Assembly (NCBI GenBank): GCA_036345935.2
Contig: JADWOT020000592.1
Location: 47,535-111,534 of the forward strand
Origin: Taenia hydatigena
Taxonomy: Eukaryota; Platyhelminthes; Cestoda; Cyclophyllidea; Taeniidae
DNA length: 64,000 nt
Reading direction: 5' to 3'
Position 1 is the first letter of the stretch. Every line of letters starts with the position of its first letter. Below are positions 22,938-36,600 of this stretch, one piece after another. Made by a program: the position numbers and the translations under genes. The notes beneath the pieces were generated by a model. That model was not told where the DNA came from, made no database searches, and saw only the letters and a program-made list of their open reading frames with translations.

Positions 22938-24578
22938 TTTAACCTTTAAGGAATGAAACAGATTGATTTCAAGCACTTCAATCAAGGACTTTTGTCTCAT
23001 TTGGGCTGTCTGCTACATCAATTTTTGGTCAAGTATCGGTTTCAAGCTAGTACTAATAATAAGTGGCTTTTAAAACTTCAAGAAATAGCATCAGGGGACA
23101 CTTTTGACCTGCTCATTTGCCCACATACACAAGCATACACATAGGGAATTTATGGAATTCACAGTGCTATTAGAGTGAGGTGATGCGTAACTCAGAAATG
23201 CAAAAAATGAGCAGTTAATGGATTGTGCGGAGCTTGGCTATTGTGCCATCTATCTTGTTGGATATTGCAACACAAAAGCAATTTCTTATTACCTGTCTTT
23301 ATTCCATCAGTCATTACTAAGTGACTAAGCAAACCCCCTTTAAACAGACACTCCCATAACGTTAGCCAGAGGAGTGGAAACCGACAAAATGACGGTTTCT
23401 GAATTATTTTTCCTTGACACTGCAAAGTAGATGTAGTGGTCCATCTATGTTCTTGGTAGACGTTAATTTAGTTCAACAATCTACTACTATCATCAGTGTT
23501 TTGACATTGGTAGAAATTGTTTTAAGCACTTAATCTCCTGCTAATTGAGCACATGGGAGACAGCGCTATTTATTACATTAATGACGGAGGGAGAACTTTA
23601 GTAAATTATGGGTCCTCAGGTCTGGTAACGACTCATTGAAATTAAGCAAGATGAATAAGTTCAGGACCTCGAATCCCAAATTTTACGCCTTATCAAGGTG
23701 CTGCTTGAGTATCGTCCGCCTCATAATAGATTGAGGATTGTTTCGTATAGCAGAAAAGCAGCTGATAGAATGAATATTTCCTCCTTTCCTGCCCGAATTC
23801 TTGACGCTGTCCTTAATGGATTCGTCTATCTGGATAGTTACACACATAGGTCTCCTCTAACTTGGCTAATGATTACTTAAAGACCATGTAAAATTAAAAT
23901 TACTCTGTCTCATGCCCATGGCATTTAAGTAGTATTCACTCTGCAGTATTCGTGCACAAGGTTTGCTCATACTGACAAGCATGAGGAAATCTGCACTAGC
24001 ATGTCTTCATTGCTTGATTATTCTGAGTTACACCCGCTATCATACTGTGTGGCGTAATACTACTCCGCTTCATTTTTACGATTTTCTCTGTTTTTTCTAC
24101 CAGGTTGGCTTGCATTTATCCTGTGGCAGCAAAAATATCTTCCTAGATGCAACAGTAATCACGAGGGCAAAGAAATCAATTATTCTCTTAATTATGAAGT
24201 TCATTGAGACCTCATATTCCTGCGTCTTAATAAAGACGTTCTTTATAAATCTTGACTTTGCTTTCTTGAGCTGCAAATATCATGAGTGGTTAAGGACAGA
24301 CAATTGGCAATTTGCCTTTCATTGCAACATTCCTTGACATCGGAGGTCTAGCGCACTGCAGAATAGTGCTGACTGATACAGACACCAGGTGAAGCCGTAA
24401 AATTGCTTGAAATCGAAACACTTCAAAAATATTGTTGTAGAATTCCGGCCTTTGATATCTAGATGAAACACAATGCGGGTGCGTCACGACTGGGGTTCTG
24501 TATGAGATGAGCAAGTTAGTTAGAAATAGTGGCGGGGTCAAATATTTGGCGTTTATAAAAGTTGCATCAAAAAAGGAA

Positions 24579-24616
24579 TAGGGTTAGGGTAACGTAGTTA
24601 GGTAACGTAGTTAGGT
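24579..24616 (+). repeat. Telomere-like hexamers next to a 13-base tandem duplication
   Basis: TAGGGTTAGGGT (two TTAGGG-like units) is followed directly by two exact tandem copies of AACGTAGTTAGGT (24591-24603 and 24604-24616). Short and possibly fortuitous. Confidence 0.5.
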
Positions 24617-27600
24617 TTGCTACGTTAGATAGCAGTATTTAAAAGCGATGGCAAACAGTTTGGGCAAAAAGAAGGAGTTAAAATTCCCTCTTGAATTCGA
24701 CTAAGGTGTAGCAGATGGTCAAGACAGTCGAGCATTTACTGCATTTGCGTGTTCTGAAAAACTTTAGTCAATGCATGGTTAATTAACTGCAGATCTCGCC
24801 ACAACTGTTTGTCATAAAACTATCAAACCACAATCTGCTTCAAAAATTTGCATGATTGTAGTCAGAAGGATTACTTGGAAGCGCCATAATGAGCACCGAA
24901 GTCTCGCTTCCTCCTCTGTTCATCGCTCTCTCCTACTTTACCACATGGCTACGCTGACATCTGCACCAAACATCACTAACTTAAGTTGGGATCTCCTACA
25001 CCACTCCATTCTAATCAATAATCAGGCATCATGGTGTATAATTCAGAGAAATAATCTTAATATTCCTCTTCTACACTTGTGGCCACGATTCCCGTGTTTT
25101 TGGTGGACGAGTAAAAATTCTATTTATTTTTGAAACGGCATGGAGAAAAATACTAATGAAATTGAGAGGCGAGAGTAAGCATCATCCAAATAAAATAAGT
25201 TAATCCGATTTCAGAGCCACTACCTAGTGCGCTATAAGGTCTCTCGTAATGACAATTGCAGACAACTCAGTTGGGACGACGAAAGTAAAACATCTTTAAA
25301 AGATCAAAGGATTAGAAGAATTAAGAGTTATTTCACCCTTGAAATCCACAAAATTCACTCATGGCGTAGAAAAACCCTGATATTCTTCTGCGAATTTCGG
25401 TGTTTTGCTATTGTCGACTTTTTCCTGGGATGCTCTAATGAACACCATTTTATGCCTTGGCATTAATTTTTACAAGCAACCTTATTTTAATAACTATCTT
25501 GCATAAACTCAACTACTCTAATAAAAGTCCTGATGCGGTAGTCCAAAATCCTTACATTATCATTATTAGCTAACACATGTCGGTGCATTAGAATGAGCTA
25601 ATAAATAAAAGCTTGGAAGTTTTTTTGTTTTGTACTCAAAATTGGCAATAAACCCTTTCAATAGAGGTGCGCATAAATTTATGGGTCGAATTCGAGCACT
25701 GATATCACCACATAATGTTATTACAGCATTCATAGAGTCAGCAAACCAGTGATTAAATAGGACTAAAGATTTAATTAACCGTTACAAAGGTATGCGCGCA
25801 AGCATCTACTATGCGCTTTCCTAGGCATGGTCCCCCGAATGTACATTGGCCCCGCAACATTCAATAGGGGATGACGCTGCTACTAGTTTAACGCTCTGCA
25901 GACAAATCATGGCAGAATTATACACGATAGCAGTTATTGGAAGAAAATGATGGGGAACCCAAAAGAAGGCAGAAGGCATTGGGTTCAAGATCCTTAACGG
26001 CTAATTTGTCAAGGCAGAGATCCGGCCAATAAATTGCAGATCACTTGCTTACGCATCCTTAATCAGGACAGTTGCGTGTCAATGTCAATCTCACTTAAGG
26101 ACGCCGACAGCGATGAATCAATTAATGCGTTATTTATAAAGAAATGGTGTACTACAAAGTTTTTGGTAGTTACCTAAGTGCATTTAATTGTTGAGTGCAA
26201 GACCACTCCATTCGACGAAAATTAATGCAATCGTGATGTCCGGATGCGCATAATGCAGGTCACAATAGATTATTTTCTTTCGTAGCACAAAAAGTACCTA
26301 TACAATCGAATGATTAGCAATGTGAGACTAGAGTCGGATAAAATTAGGTTACCTTTATCCTAAAGTTATGCGCGTACTTCTGATGCATGCCAAAATGGTG
26401 AAAAGAGCATCAGTGCTGCAATCGGAATTGATTTAGGGCCTGGTGAAGACGGTGCCAATACTAAGGCAACATTAAATGGTCTTTTATACTTACAAGCTTT
26501 GGAGGACTTTTATGCTTGGCTATTGTAGAAGTCTACCCTTTATGACGATTTTCGTTAACAATATAGAACTCGTGTTGCGCTCATCTATTCTTTCTTAATT
26601 AGCAACATGTTATTGCGCTTCTTGCGCTTAAAATGTTCTACTAAACACTTCGAGATTAATGGCAATTACCCGACGGTCCAAAAAAACCGATCGAATAGGA
26701 GACGTGGGTTGCTGGTGATGTCTTAAATATGGTCTTGCGCACACAGCGTGGTTCCATCGCAGGCTTATCTACGTCAATCGCCCGAGTTGAATATCTGCCG
26801 TGCGACTGTTGCGTGCTTATTATCCGTTTAGGAGATAAAATTTGGACGGTTTATAATCAGGTGATAAGCTGGGTGTTAAATGACAGACAGCAGCAAGTGG
26901 ACTACCGCTACCTACGCATGTCAAGGCGATTAGAGACCTCGACTGCAGATGGCCGCAATTTCATTATTGAACGGTAGGTGAATCATACCAGCTCTTGCTC
27001 TTGGCCGCAATCGAACTGTCCCAAAACGGTGTCGTAGCAGGTGTATGACGCCAACCCCAGGAAGCTTCACTGTAAGAAATCTTGCAGGGAATAAAATAGC
27101 CTTACTTTTCTTTACACTGATTAAGGCGGTTTCAATCAATGTCACGAAATAAAGTTAATGCCTTTTCAGATGAAATGAAACTAGCAGGTTGTATTGCTGA
27201 CACCGAAGTTATGGCCTAAACAGAAATGGAGCAGCCATTTTAGCCTTTTTGGTTCACAGAGCCTCAGCTCTGTCATAGTACTCGGTTTTGGGAACTTATC
27301 AATGGAATTCCTGTCCTACGTGAGCTATTTAGTCTCTGCAGTCCCTGCTGCCCATATTTTAACCTCTGCGTCCTTCTATGTACCAGCAATAAATGCCTTA
27401 TCATACCGGCCTTGCTATAAAGTGTCTGCGTGCTTTCCAACGCCTCAGCACATTCCTTGCCTTTCAATACAATCAAATTGTCACTTTTAAGCCTCAATTT
27501 TTCTTCTCTGATTGATAATTTTGGCCGCCTTTTTGTAATGCTACTTGACTTTTCATGGGAGACATCGAATGGATAGCCCAAATTTCGACCTCCTAGGTGT

Positions 27601-29572
27601 AACGAAGCAAAGGACATGTTCTACGCCATAGATGCTTTAACCTTTCATGATCATGTTTTGCTTCTGTGCCTGTTAACTTAACTTTTTTGTCCATTTTCAT
27701 ATTGGGATGCCAGTTTTAACAGGATGAGGGAAGATATCATTACAAATGTACCATCAAAAGGGAATCTGCTCCACTTCGTCGTCAGTGGCTAGTATGAGTC
27801 ACTTTTCAACGACGTTGTTACATCTTTGAGGTAGCATTGTTGCTGCCGCCTATAAACTTTAAATCGAGTAAATATATAAAGGGACTGGTAAATGAGACAT
27901 TTCATAGTTGACTCACTCAGGCATATTCATTGTTTTGCTCCATTAGAGTAGGTCAGTTAGCAAAATAACAAGCAATTTGCCCTTACATATTAAAACGAAA
28001 GCTTGAATGGAACGGTCGCGATGAGATGGGATCTGACTTTTCCCGCTTTCGGTCACGTAAATCGGTGCTAATTGATAAGGTTATTGCGTGCTGTCTTGTT
28101 GCGCTTGCTAATCTGCCACAAATTGCCTACAAGTGCTGAGGAATTGAACATCATGAAAAAATTACTAATAGGGACAAGCAAGCGAGCAACCGAAACCTTC
28201 ACCATGCGTACAAAATGAAGTGGTGGCTTGTATCATCTACGCTCAGCATCACCCAGGAATCATTGCAATTTATCGTATTATAAGTAAGCAAAACCTACTA
28301 TGAGCTATTATCGGCCAGATAATGCAAATTAATGCATTTCGCGCATCTATCAGGAGGCCGAAATAAGGGGAGGCTGATAATAATGTAAAAGTATAAGAAA
28401 AATGAGAGGCAAGTCATTTTTACTTCTGTAACAAATTAATTACCGAGGCAATATCGCCTTCAAACATGTGACAGTAGGCACCCATTAATCTCTCAAGTAG
28501 TCCAAAGTAGTTACTGCTGAATAGCGTAATACCGTCTGTAAGGTTAAAGCCAAACTCTTAGCCTTGTCGTCAGGCGACCTCTAGCATACGTAGTGATTTG
28601 ATGGGATCGTCAAACATTTGCACAGATCTGCAGCACCACCTTCCACACACGTCACGGAAATGTAGATACCACTGCAGCACTCACTTGCCAACATACAACT
28701 CAAGGCTTTGGAAGAGTCAGCGAAACGGGAGCGATGGTACGTACTCTGTTCACCCTCTGGTGGTTAACATTTTAAAAGGAAGCTTTTAAAGTGGTGATCA
28801 CATGACTCGTCACTACGGAGGCCTTGCTACCATTCCCTAACTTGTGATGGAATCACTTCAACGTTCCAGATGTACGAGCAGTGTTGAATTGCTTTCGTTG
28901 GGAGTGTGGCATTAACAATGAAGTTGTGAACAAAGATGAATATTGTCATTAAATTAATTAATTGGCTGGATATACTGTCGGAATTCTGTTTTGATTTGAT
29001 GCATCATGCACCTTCATCAATTCTAAAGGAAACCTAAACCAAGCAATCGCGGTCTCATGTCCCTGCGTTCAGTGTCGACATACTGATTTTGTTGCAAAGA
29101 GCCCTACATACAAATCCTGCCTCTGCTAATTTTTGCAGGTTTCATCCACTGTGCACACTGGCCAAACATACATATGTCGCATATTTAACTTCCGCAATGC
29201 TCTTGGTGTCTGACAGAGCTGATCCTGAGTGCGCTTGTTATGCCCCCTTTGTGCGAAAAATGGAACACTATGAGGGCTACAACGCACTGAAGCATAAAGA
29301 TATTTGCTCCATCTCTCCACGTTACGTGAACCTATTCCTAGGCCAATGCAAGTGAAGAAGATGTGACAAGAGGAAGACGGCGTGAAAAAGTGCTGCATTT
29401 GTCAGTAAACTTCCATTCAGAAAAGAGTGATTTGGTGGCAGTTAAATATGTTTCAATGTCTGAGGCTTGGAAAGCTAAAGACGAAAACCAGAGGCTCAAG
29501 CAATGCAAGTTTAGGCCATAATTCTTGTTAAAGCTGAAACTGTAGCTAATTCGTACTGACTTACGCGAAATC

Positions 29573-29971
29573 TTAAGCAGGCAGCACAGCCATGCTGGTA
29601 AGTAAAATGGCAGAGATTGTCGAAGTGAAGGTAGACCCACCGGTAGTGACAGCGCTTTCTCCCCTGCCCATATAAGTAGACATGTCACTTTTCGGTGTTG
29701 AACTGTACATCATCTTTGTACTAGCCCATTCGTGCCATTCGAATGTGCGCGCGCAGTCACTTCGTAACGTTTGCCGACCTCCAACTTGTCAACAGTGACG
29801 TTTCCACCTGAGAATTCTGCCAATTGGTACGCCGATGAGTCTGCCTCAAGGTCAATTTGGCCGGCTTGTTTGCTCAATGTTTGCACGTCCCAACTCAGCG
29901 TAATGGTGTGAGACCCACGAGACGTGCAAAATTCGAGTTGAGTAGTTACACTTTTATAAAATGCAATTTCG
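29573..29971 (-). CDS. EG95/45W-like fibronectin III oncosphere antigen, incomplete or broken
   Basis: On the minus strand, 29971-29722 reads as an exon (acceptor GCTATCCAG, donor CTA/GTACAA). It encodes a fibronectin type III fold with landmarks HTITLSWDVQTLS, NVTVDKLEVGKRYEVTARAH and an NGT sequon. Downstream, after TATATGGGCAG, 29663-29573 encodes a Ser/Thr-rich segment and a hydrophobic tail (TISAILLTSMAVLPA, then stop) typical of a GPI-anchor signal. Signal peptide, one fibronectin III domain and a hydrophobic tail on separate exons is the layout of the taeniid EG95/45W/TSOL18 antigens, surface or secreted proteins of the oncosphere. Joining the visible donor and acceptor leaves the tail out of frame, and no signal-peptide exon was found upstream within about 1.5 kb. 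It may be a pseudogene, a common state in this multigene family, or use sites I cannot see. The fibronectin identity is firm; the family label is inferred. Confidence 0.55.
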
Positions 29972-32900
29972 CTGGATAGCAAAGTCACGTCTTAAAGGAA
30001 AAGCCAGAGATGCGAGCAAACAGCATTCTAGGTCCTCAGTTCCAAGGCAGGTGGGAGCCAAAAAGAGTTCTTTGCCATTAGACTACGTTTTATCTATTGT
30101 ACGCAAAGTCACCTTTCATTTTAGCTGCCCTTGCTGTCGAAGTGTATGAAATTACTAAGGGTCCTGGTCCACTCCGAGCACATATCTATTTTGTGGTGAA
30201 GGGTTTGGTTCATGGGGTTTTAATATGTTCTCGTTTCATGATAAGTTGATTGCTCGCATTTTAGAGTGTGTATGATCGCGTCATGCGCCTCTTGACTGAC
30301 CAAGGTGTGGACTACGAATCCGAGCGTCAAGTTCATCATTTTGCCACGTGGAGGAGCATAAGGTGTATCGATCCGGAATAAAAACTTTGGTGTAGGAATC
30401 GCGTGTTGTTAGTTTGTGCACAATGAAGCTGGATTGGTGTGGCTAGTACATTTAGTGTTCTTGAGGTTTCCATCCCAGTTGGCACCTCATCGCCCGATTT
30501 CGCGTAAAGGTGGTACCATGATAGTTATTTGTCGTTTAAAGTTTTTGGACATTGTAACTACCATGCCAGCGTACGCTATATGAGTCCTAAAGGCATTACC
30601 CTCCTATTCGCTGTCAAAATAGCAAAACAAATCACGGTGGTGGAGTGGGAATTTGAGACCATCGCATTGTGTCAGCCAAGTACAATACATATATTAAAAA
30701 AATCGGCATTTACTTCCACTGCTGTCCAATATTTTACTACTAGCATTGCCTCATTATACCACTCCATGAATTGTGTCAAGGACAGGATGCTGGATAGGTG
30801 AATTACAAAAAATCGTATGCAAAAATTAATTTTGAGTCCAACCAATAAGCATTTCATGCCGTCAAATAACGTGATGCTGCCTAATTCACGCAGGCCTAAT
30901 GGCCGCCTTTATGGCAAATGGAGACATGTTAGTTAAGTAGAAAGTTAGTGAATCTTTTTGAACCTTAAATTTTGGTGTTTAAGTGCAATGCGAATCATAG
31001 TGTGTAAAACCATTCCATACATCCCCACAGCTGATAGTTGTCACAGTGCTTATGATTGTGCGATGCACTGAAATCTGACAGCGTATGTGAATGAGATGCA
31101 TTGGAAATACCCCTATGCACCTCCTCGTCATCGTTGGTACAGTCAAACTGTTCCACTCCTCATATCACTTAGTCCTCGCCAATCTTGAGACAGCGAATTC
31201 AGTAGCTAAAGTTATTATAATTACGCATGTTCACTGGTCTTTCCTTTTGATTTAATGAACCAACCTTTGACATTTCATCCAGCATGCACTTTTTCCATCA
31301 CCTTAATACTTTGCAGGACATGCGGTAAAGCACTGCCTACAAGTGAAGTCTAAAGAATTACGATTGTACCTTTTGGATTGTAAGTGATGGAACATTGCAA
31401 CAAACCATATTTCTTCCCACCACTCAGAATAGTTTCATTGGATTTTGTGGCAAAGCAAACGATTCTGTGGTATCGGCAATGGTTGTGAAAACAAAGTCAG
31501 CAAACATGATCTGAAATAATTTTGCGGTGTACAGGAAATTACGTTTCAAAAGCTTAACCATGAAACTGCATAAAAAATGGCAACCGTTTGCTATGCTGCT
31601 GTCGAAGAAAAATGCTGCGATTGCATTTTACTAAGTGTACACCAAAAGACTTTTAAAGTATGTGGTTTTATGCAACTTGTAAGGACCTTTTGGACGCTTT
31701 ACATGACTGGCTACTTCGCCACCCATCCCTTGTAGCAAGAAAGACTGAATGAAGAGCTGCCTTCCCTGTGGCACCATAAAGTGGCAAAGTTGTCACCAGG
31801 CCGTCCTGCACTAGCTGATCTTCATAGAAAAGGAGAATCTGAATTCTTATATTTTTAAGTTACAGCATTAGTTGAAAACTCTACTCATACTGAACAAGTA
31901 AGAGTCATTGTGTCCACATAATAGCGTCTATTAATTGAGGTCTCGGCGGCCCTTCAAAATGTAACAAGAATACGCAAGTGTTGAAGGCCAAATGAATGAA
32001 GGATATGCGGCGGGTCATTCATAACACTTGCCTTTGTGCACTGTTTTAAAATGAGTTTAAAGTCGACGATGGTGCCTAAAGTTTCGGCAGCAGGCAGGAC
32101 AAACTAATGGCATGATGTCTTGCGGCAAAAGCAGAGAATAAATGTGGCAAAGTGATGATGGGATGTCTACTTTCCGTCCACGTAGAAGAGCGTGATGCTG
32201 GTTAGGAGTACTCGAACAAACAGATTTAACTTTTAGCTCTTCTGCCACCCACTATGCTAGCTTGCCTACAATGTTTGGTAAAGATAAAAGGACAAGAGGT
32301 AAAAGCAATTACCCTCTATTTGTTATTATACGAGTCAGAAGTCAGATATTTTTCTGTCAATGCTACAAACCGTGGAATTTTTCCATGGGTGACGTCATCC
32401 CACGTTAAAGGATATCGGCTGGGCTCAAAGCTAACAATTCGCATCAATGATAATCTTTAAGACAATATCGGTTTAATGTCACTTACATTGACGGGGTAAA
32501 TAAAAGGTGTGCGGCTGCAACTTGATTCATTTTGATACAGATTAATCGCTTAGGAGAGGAAAAAGATCGCAAACGAGAAGCCTCTGCAGCTAGCAATTAA
32601 TCGTTCCACTTAGGTGTATCATCTGTGCGTTTGATTGTGGGCTGATATTGAGGCGATTCGGGTGTTTGCGAAGAACTTGCAGTCGTAGCTATACGAGGTC
32701 TGCATTGACTGGTTCAGTGTTATAGCATTGCAGGAGGACGCGGATTAAAAGGGTCATGTGCGTTGGAATTTAAAGTGACAGCATGAATTAGGCTTGAAAA
32801 TCTCATCAAACCTGTAAATCCAGCATGCCTCGTAGCACATTTGTATAGATGCCAGACCCTTTTTATGCTATGATTGGATTAAGCTTTGTATAATCCATGC

Positions 32901-33274
32901 AGTTATTGCTGCATAAGCATATTCACTTATGGGCCAGTTATCCGTTCCTTCCCCCCTTGTAGTCCATTTGCGAATTTAAGGTTGCTAAAATGACCCTCAT
33001 ATGACATGGCCAGAAGTCTTTGCTACAGTTGCCCCCTTTCGTCCGCCGCCCCTCCACAAGCTATGCGGTACTCTGCGCCTGCAAATGCACATTATACCCA
33101 CAAGGTAATAAATTTCTTTCTTTAATTCTTTGCCTCCTCAATTAATGTTGATGGATCCCCTTTAACTGCCGACAAATTACTTTTAATTCTATCCACCTAT
33201 TTCCCGCCTACAATTCCCTTCCTACCTTTTACTTAGTGGCAATCGAAACATGTAGCGCTTCAAGATTAACTTCA
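29972..33274. other. No supported gene; expected location of a missing signal-peptide exon
   Basis: The 5' exon and promoter of the minus-strand fibronectin III gene should lie here. I found no minus-strand ATG plus hydrophobic run ending in a donor in the first 1.5 kb. Confidence 0.4.
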
Positions 33275-33674
33275 TTAAAGTGAGTCCTCAAGAAAATATA
33301 CAACTATTGCAGTTACGCGTTTAAAGTACCGTAGTGGCCAGTGGAATGCTAAAATCCAGCAATGCGGCTTTTCAGAGCATTGCATGACAAAGCGATGAAG
33401 TGGAGCAGACCCTTCCAGATATTCTGCAAAATAAGTTAGCATAAAATCAAATGAGGGCAAGTGGTTATTGACAAGGAAGAATAGCATGCGCATCTGGAAA
33501 GCATCGAAGCCTTTTGGGTCTACGATCATAGACACATCTATATTCGACTGGAAGACGAAGAAACCTAGCTGGCGTAAGGCCATCCTCGTCATCTTCATCA
33601 AGTTCATTGCAGGTCATTGCCCTCTGGAAGGTCTGACATTCGGAGAGATCTACCCTCATCCTCAGTGCATCCAT
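33275..33674 (-). pseudogene. Two overlapping minus-strand reading frames, unrecognised
   Basis: Frames 33674-33465 (beginning MDALRMRVDLSECQTFQ, with an acidic ELDEDDEDG run) and 33607-33275 (containing HLPSFDFMLTYFAEYLEG) overlap by about 140 bases. The second has a helix-like composition faintly reminiscent of a RhoGAP-type core, but I cannot assign a domain. A frameshifted old coding fragment would explain two good-looking frames end to end. Chance openness in both frames is the alternative. Confidence 0.25.
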
Positions 33675-36600
33675 CTCGAATCGCCAAAGCCGAGGTACAG
33701 TGGGGGTTTAGTGTCAATGCGAGGAGGATAAACATACAGCCTAGAGTCGTTAGTGAATACATGCTGTTTAAATGCAGAGCTGGTGTTGATTGCTTGGAGG
33801 TTGCTTTTCGTACTCTTTACGTGGTGCTTTATAGGTATCTCAGTATTTTTGTTTACCGTTCGACTTCAATGTTTACTTACCAGTATATCCTCCTACCGCA
33901 TGGCTAATTATACAATCATTTCTTAAAGTAATGCTATACAAACCAAGAGGCCTTATTAGAACAGGCCGAGATAGCTTACGTTTATTAGTCCGAAATAAAA
34001 CTGCACAACACTTTGCATTTTAGATTTCCAAGTGAGGTATTCTAATTGGATATCAGAGTCCTTCTTTCAAAACATGGCATGAATAAGGCAGTATTCCATA
34101 CCGACTCAGACTTCTTGACTTCCGCAGCAGCGTGCGACATCAAGCCCTTAAATAGAAGCAGAGCACTTCTCATTGAACAGATTAACACCAAATTGTCACA
34201 AAGTGAGTTGAATTTCAATTTTGTAGTAACTCAGATTACTCTAAGGTGTGATAATCTGTCCATTTAGGAAAGCATGTTAAGCCTAATTCGAAGTGCATAA
34301 AATACATGAACATTTGTTTTAGATTTATTTAAACAGGAAACGCATTAGACTCAGCTCCGTTTTAACAAAAAACAAAAAAAATATACCTGAGAGGCAAGCG
34401 CAAAGCAGACCCTGATAGTACAAGTGCAAAAAGGGCCTACATTTCTGCAGTTGCAGCGCCTTCGTATGCATAAAACACTAGAAGGTGCACACCTTAAATT
34501 TATGGGCGCTAGTAAACATGCTCAAAAGATGAAAACAGTATTTAGGATGCAAATTTCCGAACTCACCGTCGTCATGACACACTCAAGATGGTTAATTATT
34601 CCGTGCAAGACCAGTGGCTGGACAAATAACACCCTGCCTGGTAATGATTTCAGATTCAGTGATGACTTAACTAGGAGACTTAGTTATGCCCTGCTCTCTT
34701 GCACAAATCGAGGACATATCATGCCCATAGAGTTGAAAATAGAGAACAACTTTTCTGGAGCTATAGTTTCTCCCTGTCTAGGCCAGTCTCATCAGAGGCA
34801 TGGCAGAAGCCAATCACAATGTTTGACATTTTTATGCAGCAAACTTGTGTTGTTAATTAGCAGTTTATAATGCAGCTCCAAAAAAAAACAACGTAGAGAA
34901 GAGAAAAATCATGGCGTTCAAAAAACCTTGTTCAAAAAGGCACAACAAGCCATAGTTAAAACCAGAAATCAAGGCTAAAAGTTGTGCTTTTTAGATTTAA
35001 TTTAAAAACAATACGCGCGAGAGACAAAAATATTGCTCATTCTCCTTAACCTTATAAATGGATTAAGGGAATAGTGTATGCAGTGTACTGCAACCATATA
35101 GGCAAATCCATAATTCATAGTGCCTTCGGCGCTTTTCGTAAAACACTATGACACCTTGAATTAATAGTTCCAATAGAGGATCATAATATTGGATTCATGG
35201 GTCTTTGAAAATCGCGCTATGTCGAAATGCGTACTTTTTTAATTGTGGGAGATTCGCCACCTTGATGGAACATAATAGTACCAAGCCCATGTAGAAATAC
35301 TTGTGTCGGTGGATTAGTGACATCGAATGGCGAAAAGTAATAAAAAACCGAGGCAAGTTCCTTTAACCTAACCATTATTAGAATAGTGATGATTTTAAGT
35401 ACTCTGTTGGTCTGACGCTAGTGGGAATCATCGCCACATCTTTCACGGATTGCACATAATCTCCATGAGCAGTTACCTCAGCATGACTGGCGAATAGTAT
35501 GCTTATTCAACTGTGTACGATTTCGTAAGTGGTTGGAAAGCAAATAACTCAACCCCGATAAAAGCTGTTAAAAAAATGAGCAGTAAGATGTTGCGCAGGG
35601 CCATTTTATCGTCTTCGTTAAATCAGGCCTAGCTCATGGAAACCTCAAAGAACCATCATACGGATCAATGCTTGAACCTTTTGAAAGCCATACGTGTTAT
35701 AAATGCAACCATTGCTTTATCGGAAGAATAAAGGATCTACCACGCAACGACTTCACAAGGAAAGATCTGCTGTCAAGTTAAGTGGGCGTCTATTTGGAGT
35801 CTAACTGACAACAATAGCGATAGCGCTGCTGTTACTGGTTTCCAATGTGTTCAGAGGCTTACAAATTCTCATGTATGTTTATAGCAGTCATTTGGGCTGT
35901 GCAACTTTTCGACAAGACGACACGATGGAAACAATTTGCTAATTTCAAAGTGAGGTTAATCAAGTCCTCTCTCCAAAGGCGTAGATTATTTAAACCTCGA
36001 CATCACTGATACGCAATACACCCACGGTACCGTTCGTTGGTAATAATGGATTCCATTTGCGTTTTACACATTCATCTCTACTACTTTTTTATTTATCCCC
36101 AAACATTTCTCTGTTTACTTTGACTTCAAACTTTCGTCATAATTCAGGTGTAATATCATTAATCTTTCTCCTGAATTGCTTTAAGACTATACCAGTTCCC
36201 CAACGCCTGAGAGTTAGCAAATCTCAGCGTAGTAATTCCAGGTTGGAGGTGGATTCTATTAACGCTGTGATTCCTCGCCATCCTATGCAAGCACATTGGT
36301 AAGCGGGCCTGGCTGGGCAAATGGCTACGCCAACTGCTCTTTCCTCTGCTCTCACTTGCACCACTTCATAATGCCTTCTAAGCTGTGTGATATTTGAAAG
36401 GAAAATATGGCTCTTACCGACGCTTCATATCCAGTCTTGAGAAAGTCTTAACCAAACAACAACACGCTTTTCTATTTTTGCAAAATTACAATAGTAAATC
36501 GATGACGAGCAACATGGTTTCGGTTTCCTTATGCCAGCTTTGTAAAAAAGCTCATGCTGCGCATTTACTGCACTTGTGAACATGGATATACCTGTACTAC

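Larger units (their letters stand above)
22200..29572. other. No supported gene
   Basis: Includes the presumed 3' UTR of the cyclase gene and a candidate microexon at 22696-22710. The remaining open frames are short and featureless. Confidence 0.5.

Noticed and set aside
34424..34870. 148-codon plus-strand open frame
   Set aside because: No recognisable domain, splice context or biased composition; likely chance openness.
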